Source: an uncultured Fibrobacter sp. | GTDB lineage: Bacteria > Fibrobacterota > Fibrobacteria > Fibrobacterales > Fibrobacteraceae | Length of the DNA: 5,341 nt | Reading direction: 5' to 3' | Assembly (NCBI GenBank): GCA_947306025.1 | Contig: CAMZFJ010000169.1 | Span: 1-5,341, forward strand | In this document: positions 1 through 5,341 of the stretch, piece after piece | Position numbering within the stretch: position 1 is the first letter of the stretch | How the letters are laid out: the number at the start of each line of letters is the position of its first letter | Made by a program: the position numbers and the translations under genes | Notes under the pieces: generated by a model | Told to the model about the DNA's origin: nothing | The model's input: only the letters and a program-made list of their open reading frames with translations | Database searches by the model: none

Positions 1-118
1 AAACGTAAAAAAACACTGACAAATCGAGAAAAATCCGAATTGAAAAGAGCTTCCTTTGTATATTAATTTCATGCGAAATACTAAGGGAATTTTTCACGGA
101 GTCATTCCTCTTCAAGGC

Positions 119-1042
119 ATGACTGCTGCGGTTATCCAATACGAACGCAAGCGTTCGTGCTGTCTAACCTTGCACGTCATTCTCTTGCTCGCGATGCTGA
201 TGGCACCGCTTTTCGCACATGACTACTGGCTAGAGCCCGGAGATATTAAATGCGACGGTCTGGCAGGCCTATTAGGCGGAGGAGGCGGAGGAATTGCCAC
301 AAAGATAATCTGCGGTATAAAAATTCCTTCTAAAGGCCCCGACGATATTTTCCAGTGCTACACTCCCGACGACAAAGGAATCTGCCATCCAAGCAACCTA
401 TACGCAAGCCGTTCGGAACTCCCCGCTCTAGAACAACCCAAAGCCTTAGAACGCGACATCAGCTGCTACCGATATAAACACGAAGCCTACATCGTTGTCG
501 AAACATCCATCCCGGAACAAGTCATCGACTCCATGACGCAACACCCTATTGTCACAAGATGCTACATAGACAGCATGGGGTGTCAAGAAGCTATCGTTAA
601 CCAGTATAGTGGAAAGTGGTGGCCATACCATTTTCATTTTTGCAAAAACACCGAAACCACGGCTATGGGCTGCCCAGTTTCAGAAAAAGGGCTTTCGCTT
701 GTTTTCAACGAAAAGGGTCAATTGACAGAATGGAATCTCGACGCATTACGACTTTACCTTGACATGAAATCAGAAAACAATGTCTCGCGATTCATGGAGA
801 GGGCGGAACAGGAACGAACTCACAAAATCAATTACACAATAACATTACCATGGAAATTTTCAAAAAATGACGCTATAGCACTCAGCACATCATCTGTTCA
901 AAACGCAAAAGGAATGCAGTTTTTCTCGGGCACTAAAAAAGAAGGCCGAATCGACATAAAGCTTAATTCAATGCAAGACGCAATCAATACTTGCAAAGAA
1001 CAGCCCTTGAAAAATTCGGTCCAGATTGGAGGTAAAAAATGA
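119..1042 (+). CDS. Exported cysteine-rich protein, single B module (gene 1 of operon)
   Basis: I do not recognise a named family. From the ATG at 119 the protein has 307 residues. Residues 1-33 form a signal peptide: a basic RKR stretch, a leucine-rich core, and probable cleavage after PLFA. The mature part starts HDYWLEP, followed by a glycine-rich hydrophobic stretch (47-67, six glycines at 53-58) between Cys45 and Cys65. Module B follows, with cysteines at 80, 89, 116, 148, 155, 175 and 185, a WN at 205-206, a GMQFFSG block at 265-271 and a last cysteine at 292 in CKE. This module matches the C-terminal part of the third gene. The mature part has ten cysteines, which suggests disulfides and an extracytoplasmic location. 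The start is uncertain: the frame stays open to a TTG at 56 (purine-rich AAAGAG six bases before it) and an ATG at 71. I chose 119 because it gives a normal-length signal peptide, although its own ribosome site is poor. The stop overlaps the next start (ATGA, 1039-1042). A weak TTGAAA at 40-45 with TATTAA at 61-66 could be the promoter. Confidence 0.75.
   Translation: MTAAVIQYERKRSCCLTLHVILLLAMLMAPLFAHDYWLEPGDIKCDGLAGLLGGGGGGIATKIICGIKIPSKGPDDIFQCYTPDDKGICHPSNLYASRSELPALEQPKALERDISCYRYKHEAYIVVETSIPEQVIDSMTQHPIVTRCYIDSMGCQEAIVNQYSGKWWPYHFHFCKNTETTAMGCPVSEKGLSLVFNEKGQLTEWNLDALRLYLDMKSENNVSRFMERAEQERTHKINYTITLPWKFSKNDAIALSTSSVQNAKGMQFFSGTKKEGRIDIKLNSMQDAINTCKEQPLKNSVQIGGKK
275..292 (+). repeat. 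Two perfect 9-base tandem copies (GGCGGAGGA) encoding Gly6
   Basis: The sequence GGCGGAGGA occurs twice back to back and encodes glycines 53-58 of the first exported protein. Copy-number change of a 9-base unit would stay in frame and lengthen or shorten the glycine run by three residues. Confidence 0.8.
1028..1032 (+). promoter_or_regulatory. Ribosome binding site GGAGG inside the end of gene 1
   Basis: A full GGAGG lies six bases before the ATG at 1039, within the last codons of the first gene. Together with the ATGA stop/start overlap it fixes the start of the second gene and indicates translational coupling. Confidence 0.85.
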
Positions 1043-2013
1043 TCAGAAAAACATTTGCCTCCATCCTATTTCTAGGCATCACCCTTTTATTCTCTTTCGC
1101 AACCTCAAGCGAAATTCCAGACAACATTCCTGCCTATTGCATCACTTTCACGAGCGACAACAGCTACAAGACATCACTCATTCATAAAGCAAAAGGCATT
1201 GAAATATCACGGAGCTACAGCCAAACTACATTCAACAATTTTCCTCGAAACCTGATTGATTCATCTCTTGAAAGCAATGTTTACCATCTAGAAAATGCAA
1301 AAGAAATCCTTCCCAAGTTTTACGGGAAAATTTTCCGCGGAAGCCAAAGCGAGAGCGACTGCAACGGCCACAAAGTAAAACGCAAAGAAAAGGAATTCGA
1401 TGTTTTGCTCGTCGGCCCATGCGTAAAATCCATGCCGGTCGCCCACTATTGCCACATCGAAGGGAAGCAACCAATTCTTCACCGCACCGAAACATTTGAA
1501 AATATTCCAAAGGTAACGCTATTTGAAACATCTGACGGTAACCGATACAGTGACATTTATTGCAGTGGCACCGCTAAAATGGAAAATATCACAGCATGGG
1601 ACTTCCCTGAAATTGGCAAATTCAAGCTAGGCCATTTTGTAGAAGAAGACACATGCCACGGGCAAAGTTATTGGCGTCGGAACAACACCGCAATCCTTCC
1701 CGAATACATTGATTTATCAGCCGACACCGCCTTTTCTGCAACAACGCCACAGCTAAAGCAACTCTACGGCAAAAACATTCCGATTACATGGGACATATCC
1801 ATGGAATGCAACTTTGACAAAGTAAATAAGCATATCGAATACGAAATTTTGATCACAGGAAAATGCCCGTCCAAAATCAAATTCAACAAGAAAAAACAAC
1901 TGGCAATAGAGCCGTGGAGCAACAGCGAATTAAAAATACATGGGAAGAATTACGACTACTATACCAATAAGAATTGGCAAGAATTCTGCATCGAAAGGAA
2001 GGTTATCAAATGA
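1039..2013 (+). CDS. Exported cysteine-rich protein, two A modules (gene 2 of operon)
   Basis: Unrecognised protein of 324 residues. Residues 1 to about 24 are a signal peptide (MIRK basic start, hydrophobic core, cleavage near FATSS). The mature part has nine cysteines and appears to be an internal duplication. The first A module runs from YC at 33-34 through LID-S at 72-75 and ILPKFYGKIFRG (90-101) to CN at 108-109 and LLVGPC ending at 128. The second runs from YC at 174-175 through YIDLS at 223-227 and LKQLYGKNI (239-247) to ECN at 256-258 and ILITGKC ending at 276. The last cysteine pair in each copy is spaced 20 and 19 residues. The third gene carries a further copy. The tail ends in CIER (Cys317), resembling the CKE tails of its neighbours. 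The start is supported by GGAGG six bases upstream, and both gene ends are ATGA overlaps. Exported, probably disulfide-bonded; function unknown. No catalytic motif is visible. Confidence 0.85.
   Translation: MIRKTFASILFLGITLLFSFATSSEIPDNIPAYCITFTSDNSYKTSLIHKAKGIEISRSYSQTTFNNFPRNLIDSSLESNVYHLENAKEILPKFYGKIFRGSQSESDCNGHKVKRKEKEFDVLLVGPCVKSMPVAHYCHIEGKQPILHRTETFENIPKVTLFETSDGNRYSDIYCSGTAKMENITAWDFPEIGKFKLGHFVEEDTCHGQSYWRRNNTAILPEYIDLSADTAFSATTPQLKQLYGKNIPITWDISMECNFDKVNKHIEYEILITGKCPSKIKFNKKKQLAIEPWSNSELKIHGKNYDYYTNKNWQEFCIERKVIK
1995..2002 (+). promoter_or_regulatory. Ribosome binding site AAGGAAGG that decides the gene 3 start
   Basis: AAGGAAGG lies seven bases before the ATG at 2010. It favours that ATG over the in-frame TTG at 1974, which would add twelve residues in front of a normal signal peptide and would place this site inside the coding region. 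Confidence 0.8.
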
Positions 2014-3338
2014 AATACAGAGCAATGCCTATATTCGTGATGATTTTTCTTTTCGTATTCCTTGCTGAATCTGCTTGGAGTAAAGGCCCTGTTCAATTCT
2101 GTGCCTCATTCGAAGACGAGAGTCATTACAGATTGTTGCTGCTCGACGAACAGCAACCACTCCCCGATTTAAAACCGCAGCCAGGGAAACAAGCGATTCC
2201 TGATTCAATCGATTGCGAGCACCACTTCTGGGCCCATTCACTTTGGCCCAGTTTCGAAGGCGATAAGCGAAGCAACTTTAAGCGATTCAACTACGACTTA
2301 GGAAATCCAAGGGATATCGACAAGCAATGTCGCACAAACACCTTATCCACCATAGATTCTCTAAAAAAATTCGCGGTTCCTAAACTGGAATGGAATTACG
2401 CATCCATTGATGCATCCTTGTACGAAAGAGACTCGGCAGAGAAATTCCTAAAGCGTTTTTATAATAAAGTATTTACCGGCTATTGGATGGCAGACCTCGT
2501 CTGCATTTGCCCACATTTTGAAGCCGCACATCAGTCACGTACCTTCAAGGCAAAGCTTGTCGGAAAATGCAAACCAGATTTCAAAAAAGAAAAGCGAATC
2601 ATTCCCGAAAGCTACGAATTGCAAACAAAATTTGATGACGATGAGGATAACAAAATTATCCCGAAACTTAAAAATCCAAACTGGATTCCTTGTTACAGGG
2701 ATGACTGGAAAGGGGGTTGTGAAATTAGAAACTATGCTAGTAAAAATACGATTCCCGTTCACGGACAAACTTCAGGAATCGACGAAAGTTTGGAATGCTA
2801 TCACGTTGACGGAAAATTTTATCTGAATTTCGCCACCAATCTACCCAAAATATCCTACGGAACAAGCCTCGATTACCAGCCCTGCTATACAGACAGCACT
2901 CGCTGCAAATACGGTGATTATTCTGCCCCACAACTCAAGACCCCATTTTATTCATGCGAAAAATTCAACCTCACGGAAGGCGGCTGCGAAACCGTTTCAC
3001 ACGGTCTTGACTTCATTGTTGCCGAAGACCTAAAATTTCACGGCTGGAACCGCGAAGGATACTTTTACTTCTTTAGGCAAAAGACAGAAAACGAATTGGA
3101 CGTTTTTTTAGGAAACATTTTCTATAATCGCAAGCCATTCAAAGAAGATTACAGCGACATATTGCCCGAAGGAATTTCAGACAAAGACATTTCCCGCATG
3201 GGCGACGAGGCCGCCCGCGTAACGCCCGGCATGTTTTTCTACGATGGGCTCGCGAAAGTCGGTTACGAAAAGTTCGAAAAGCCCATGTTCAAAAACCTCA
3301 AAGAAGCCTTGCAGCACTGCAAGGAACATAGGTTCTAG
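2010..3338 (+). CDS. Exported cysteine-rich protein, A-B module fusion (gene 3 of operon)
   Basis: Unrecognised protein of 442 residues. Residues 1-24 form a signal peptide ending in AWS; no other membrane segment is seen. The mature part has 14 cysteines. An A module runs from FC at 30-31 through IDASL (133-137) and FLKRFYNKVFTG (146-157) to LVGKC ending at 187, with extra cysteines at 69, 107, 165 and 167. An acidic stretch DDDED (209-213) separates it from a B module with cysteines at 228, 237, 263, 292, 299, 316 and 326, then WN (346-347), GMFFYDG (407-413) and a final Cys437 in CKE. The B module aligns with the first gene and the A module with both halves of the second, so this protein combines the two kinds. 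The ATG overlaps the preceding stop (ATGA 2010-2013) and has a strong ribosome site. Probably periplasmic or surface-exposed; function unknown. It is the last gene of the operon. Confidence 0.85.
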   Translation: MKYRAMPIFVMIFLFVFLAESAWSKGPVQFCASFEDESHYRLLLLDEQQPLPDLKPQPGKQAIPDSIDCEHHFWAHSLWPSFEGDKRSNFKRFNYDLGNPRDIDKQCRTNTLSTIDSLKKFAVPKLEWNYASIDASLYERDSAEKFLKRFYNKVFTGYWMADLVCICPHFEAAHQSRTFKAKLVGKCKPDFKKEKRIIPESYELQTKFDDDEDNKIIPKLKNPNWIPCYRDDWKGGCEIRNYASKNTIPVHGQTSGIDESLECYHVDGKFYLNFATNLPKISYGTSLDYQPCYTDSTRCKYGDYSAPQLKTPFYSCEKFNLTEGGCETVSHGLDFIVAEDLKFHGWNREGYFYFFRQKTENELDVFLGNIFYNRKPFKEDYSDILPEGISDKDISRMGDEAARVTPGMFFYDGLAKVGYEKFEKPMFKNLKEALQHCKEHRF

Positions 3339-3360
3339 AAAAAATTTTATAGTTCCTTTT
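3321..3360 (+). terminator. Possible weak terminator at the end of the exported-protein operon
   Basis: AAGGAAC at 3321-3327 is an exact inverted repeat of GTTCCTT at 3352-3358. The 24-base AT-rich interior contains the stop codon of gene 3. Only a short T run (3357-3360) follows and the loop is long, so this is a poor intrinsic terminator. It is the only plausible candidate I see just after the operon. Confidence 0.25.
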
Positions 3361-3473
3361 GAATCAGTTTGCTCCGAAAATACAGCTTTTGTCGCGATGT
3401 CCAAATCTGTAAGAAGTTATTTTAAGAACTACGAATTCATCGTTTCAAAGGAAAATAAACCGAGCGATACATG

Positions 3474-3620
3474 TCAAAAATCATAGTTGAGAATGGCGAG
3501 AAATTGCAAATGCTTGCCGTAATGGAACTCGATCGTTTCGGCACTCAAAACCGGAGCCAAGTCACTTGCAGCATACGGAAGAGACGGCATTTCAAATTTA
3601 CCGTTGATGGGTTGTGTCAT
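3474..3620 (-). pseudogene. sodB: Internally deleted Fe superoxide dismutase relic
   Basis: Read on the minus strand from the ATG at 3620, a 48-residue frame begins like an iron superoxide dismutase: FEMPSLPYAASDLAP (9-23) and SAETIEFHYGKHLQ (26-39). His33 matches the first metal-binding histidine of the family and HYGKH is its signature helix. An intact enzyme has about 190-210 residues. Here the frame passes from Gln39 into FLAILNYDF and a TGA. Those last nine residues resemble the FWALVNWEF-type C-terminus of the family, so the likeliest history is an in-frame loss of about 150 codons with a junction near 3503/3504. The other three metal ligands are missing, so no dismutase activity is expected. 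A GAGG four bases before the ATG is intact, so a short peptide could still be made. It lies tail to tail with the exported-protein operon and head to head with glnN. The N-terminal match is strong; the C-terminal match is short and less certain. Confidence 0.75.
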
Positions 3621-3784
3621 AGGACCTCGCTTTTCTCACTTCTTTTTCCGCCGACACCGACGAAATCACTTTGTAATACACATAAGATTTTAGAGAATAG
3701 AGGAATTCACGCCTGAAGAGTATCAAATAAATGGCCAAAATTCAAGGAACAGCGTTGCTACACAAAATGTAAAATGCGTTTTCC

Positions 3785-3800
3785 AGCTAAAAATTCAGCT
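3785..3800. repeat. 16-base imperfect palindrome AGCT-N8-AGCT
   Basis: AGCTAAAAATTCAGCT is symmetrical at seven of eight base pairs, with an A/T centre. The size and symmetry suit a dimeric regulator site, but it could be chance in AT-rich DNA. It lies about 165 bases upstream of the sod relic start and about 275 bases upstream of the glnN start. Confidence 0.3.
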
Positions 3801-3956
3801 TTCTTGTCTATTTTCAATCTTCAATCGATAATACCTGCATAGTGAACTAGCCTATCCAAAGCATAACCTCCCTACAGCAAAGCATCGTTTACATATTTTG
3901 TAATTCCACTCACAATTTTTCAAAATCTGTAATTTTCATAACGCGAAATAAAAGCG

Positions 3957-4002
3957 CCGCTGATTTTCATTTTTTCGTTTTCTCACGAATTTAGCGGTTT
4001 TT
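3957..4002 (+). other. Weak nested stem-loop followed by five T, upstream of glnN
   Basis: CCGCT (3957-3961) pairs with AGCGG (3993-3997). An inner TTCG (3974-3977) can pair with CGAA (3986-3989), and TTTTT follows at 3998-4002. It could stop transcription coming from the left before it reaches glnN. The stems are only five and four pairs with unpaired bases between, so the call is weak. Confidence 0.2.
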
Positions 4003-4019
4003 CAGGCAAATTTCCGAAT

Positions 4020-4035
4020 TGGCACACTTTTCGCT
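4020..4035 (+). promoter_or_regulatory. Candidate sigma-54 (-24/-12) promoter of glnN
   Basis: TGGCACACTTTTCGCT fits the sigma-54 consensus TGGCACG-N4-TTGCW with two mismatches (A for G at the seventh base, C for T before GC). The invariant GG (4021-4022) and GC (4033-4034) are at exactly the required 12-base offset. Transcription would start near 4046, leaving a leader of about 29 bases. A nitrogen-assimilation gene is a classic target of this sigma factor. A competing sigma-70 reading uses TATAAG (4036-4041) but has no good -35 at normal spacing. Whether this organism has RpoN cannot be seen here. Confidence 0.5.
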
Positions 4036-4047
4036 TATAAGGCTGCG

Positions 4048-4068
4048 AAAAAAAAAAAACTTAAGGAG
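4048..4068 (+). promoter_or_regulatory. glnN leader: 12-base A run and ribosome site AAGGAG
   Basis: A run of twelve A (4048-4059) is followed by AAGGAG (4063-4068), six bases before the ATG at 4075. The ribosome site is strong and fixes the start. The A run would fall just after the predicted transcription start, where slippage of RNA polymerase is possible. Confidence 0.7.
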
Positions 4069-4074
4069 ATTGCC

Positions 4075-5341
4075 ATGAGCAACGAATACAGATTAAAAGC
4101 TATCAAAGAAATCGCTAGCGAAGCAGCTGGCGCAAACCTTCCTGCAGCACCTGCAAACATCGACTTTTACGGCGAGGACGTATTTAACGCAGACGCCATG
4201 CGTACCTACCTCCCGAAAGAAATTTGCAAAAAGTTGTTCGCAACGATTGACGACGGCGCACCGCTCGATCCGAGCATCGCTGGCGAAGTCGCTCACGCTA
4301 TGAAAAAGTGGGCTATCGACCGCGGCGCAACTCACTTTACTCACTGGTTCCAGCCGCTCACCGGCTCTACCGCCGAAAAGCACGACTCCTTCCTTGAACC
4401 CGAAAATGGCAAAGCCATTCTCGCTTTCAGCGGCAAGAACTTGATTGTCGGCGAACCGGATGCATCTTCCTTCCCGAGCGGCGGCCTTCGCTCTACGTTT
4501 GAAGCCCGCGGCTATACAGCTTGGGACCCGACCTCTCCGGCATTCATCAAGCGTCACGGCAACGGTGCAACGCTCTGCATCCCGACCGCTTTCTGTAGCT
4601 ACACTGGCGAAGCACTTGACAAGAAGACTCCGCTTCTCCGTTCCATCCAGGCTTTGCAGAAATCTGCCGACCGCCTCATGGGTCTCTTCGGCGTCGCTCC
4701 GCAGAAGGTGAACGTCACTCTCGGTGCCGAACAGGAATACTTCCTCGTCGACAAGCGCTTCTACCTCCAGCGTCCGGACCTTTACCAGGCAGGCCGCACC
4801 TTGTTCGGTGCAGCTCCGGCTAAGCACCAGCAGATGGAAGACCACTACTTCGGTAGCATTCCGGCTCGCATCTTGAACTTCATGAACGATGTGGAAAAGG
4901 AACTCTGGAAGCTCGGCATTCCGGCAAAGACCCGCCACAACGAAGTCGCTCCGGCTCAGTTCGAACTTGCTCCGATGTTCGAAGAAGTGAACCTCGCTTG
5001 CGACCACAACATGCAGATTATGGAAGTCCTCCGCCAGGTCGCTGACCGCCACGGACTCGTCTGCCTCCTCCACGAAAAACCGTTCGCAGGCATCAACGGT
5101 TCTGGCAAGCACAACAACTGGTCCGTGAACTACGGCAAGACCAACCTCTTGAACCCGGGTAAGGATCCGCACCAGAACGCTATTTTCCTCACCACTCTTT
5201 GCGCTGTCATTTATGCTGTCGATACCCACGCAGACCTTCTCCGTATGGCTGTTGCAAGTGCCGGTAACGACCACCGCCTTGGCGCAAACGAAGCTCCTCC
5301 GGCAATCATCTCCATGTACCTCGGCGACCAGCTTGCCGACG
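4075..5341 (+). CDS. glnN: Glutamine synthetase type III (partial, 3' end beyond window)
   Basis: ATP-dependent synthesis of glutamine from glutamate and ammonium; cytoplasmic, the main entry of ammonium into the cell. The first 422 codons are present, and type III enzymes have about 700 residues, so roughly the last 40 percent, including the C-terminal extension, is outside. Residues 1 to about 210 are the type III N-terminal region, including MRTYLP (42-47) and [12 protein letters not shown] (86-97). The catalytic domain follows. GAEQEYF (217-223) carries the metal-binding Glu219 and Glu221. [13 protein letters not shown] (285-297) carries Glu290 and Glu297. [16 protein letters not shown] (335-350) carries the substrate histidine His346. 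[13 protein letters not shown] (401-413) carries Arg401 and Glu406. All expected active-site residues in the visible part are intact. The start is set by AAGGAG six bases upstream. The coding sequence strongly prefers C/G-ending codons (CTC, GGC, CCG, AAG), unlike the exported-protein genes, as expected for high expression. A sigma-54-like promoter upstream suggests nitrogen control. Confidence 0.97.
   Translation, partial: MSNEYRLKAIKEIASEAAGANLPAAPANIDFYGEDVFNADAMRTYLPKEICKKLFATIDDGAPLDPSIAGEVAHAMKKWAIDRGATHFTHWFQPLTGSTAEKHDSFLEPENGKAILAFSGKNLIVGEPDASSFPSGGLRSTFEARGYTAWDPTSPAFIKRHGNGATLCIPTAFCSYTGEALDKKTPLLRSIQALQKSADRLMGLFGVAPQKVNVTLGAEQEYFLVDKRFYLQRPDLYQAGRTLFGAAPAKHQQMEDHYFGSIPARILNFMNDVEKELWKLGIPAKTRHNEVAPAQFELAPMFEEVNLACDHNMQIMEVLRQVADRHGLVCLLHEKPFAGINGSGKHNNWSVNYGKTNLLNPGKDPHQNAIFLTTLCAVIYAVDTHADLLRMAVASAGNDHRLGANEAPPAIISMYLGDQLAD

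Larger units (their letters stand above)
3621..4018. other. AT-rich intergenic region between the sod relic and glnN
   Basis: About 400 bases with no convincing gene on either strand. It must hold the glnN upstream control region and, on the minus strand, whatever promoter served the superoxide dismutase gene. A weak minus-strand candidate is TTGAAT with a 17-base spacer to TACTCT (3717-3722), only a 3/6 match at -10. Two small symmetrical sequences within it are listed separately. No tRNA, insertion-sequence end or CRISPR-like repeat was seen. Confidence 0.6.

Noticed and set aside
56..118. Longer N-terminus of gene 1 from the TTG at 56 or the ATG at 71
   Set aside because: It would place 16-21 extra residues before an already complete signal peptide. 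Not fully excluded, because AAAGAG sits six bases before the TTG and the ribosome site at 119 is poor.
1974..2009. Twelve-residue upstream extension of gene 3 from a TTG
   Set aside because: The strong AAGGAAGG site and the ATGA overlap support the ATG at 2010, which also gives a standard signal peptide.
3415..3430. Imperfect palindrome AGTTATTTTAAGAACT
   Set aside because: Only a four-base outer arm with interrupted AT pairing; too weak to call a terminator or operator.
3397..3486. Possible 29-residue + strand peptide from the ATG at 3397
   Set aside because: No Shine-Dalgarno before it and no recognisable sequence; its frame is only the tail of a shadow frame of gene 3.
3471..3716. An 81-codon + strand frame in the intergenic region
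   Set aside because: It lies antisense over the superoxide dismutase relic, which explains the sequence far better; no supporting ribosome site or recognisable protein.
4445..4711. An 88-codon + strand frame inside glnN
   Set aside because: Out-of-frame shadow of glnN with no ribosome site and a low-complexity, Ser/Arg-rich translation.
4093..5274. A 393-codon open frame on the minus strand
   Set aside because: It is the antisense shadow of glnN, whose + strand translation has every expected active-site motif. High G/C at third codon positions removes stops on the opposite strand.

Overview
The window looks like a piece of a Gram-negative chromosome, most plausibly a Fibrobacter-like bacterium. 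The reasons are a type III glutamine synthetase, purine-rich Shine-Dalgarno sites in front of the genes, and a set of unrecognised cysteine-rich exported proteins. The taxon is an inference from style and gene content; no marker gene fixes it.

Region 1 (about 1-3340) is a three-gene operon on the + strand. The genes join through 4-base ATGA stop/start overlaps. All three products have an N-terminal signal peptide, no further clear membrane segment, and 9-14 cysteines in the mature part. I recognise none of them as a named family, but they are related to each other by exchange of two modules. Module A ends in a 'YGK(I/V)F ... C ... LVGKC'-type block and occurs twice in gene 2 and once in gene 3. 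Module B has seven cysteines, with the C9C, C7C and C10C spacings identical, and occurs in genes 1 and 3. The layouts are therefore B, A-A and A-B. They are probably disulfide-stabilised periplasmic or surface proteins made together; their function is unknown.

Region 2 (3339-4074) is about 740 bases with no intact gene. On the minus strand, 3620-3474, it holds a relic of an iron superoxide dismutase: the first ~39 residues are clear, then the frame runs straight into nine residues that resemble the end of the same enzyme, then a stop. This looks like a large internal deletion. The rest is AT-rich, with a small palindrome, a weak stem-loop and the glnN promoter region.

Region 3 (4075 to the right edge) is the first 422 codons of glnN, glutamine synthetase type III. 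A good match to a sigma-54 -24/-12 promoter lies about 40-55 bases before its start, which would fit nitrogen control. The glnN coding sequence is clearly richer in G/C-ending codons than the exported-protein operon, as expected for a highly expressed housekeeping gene beside a weakly expressed or faster-evolving accessory cassette.
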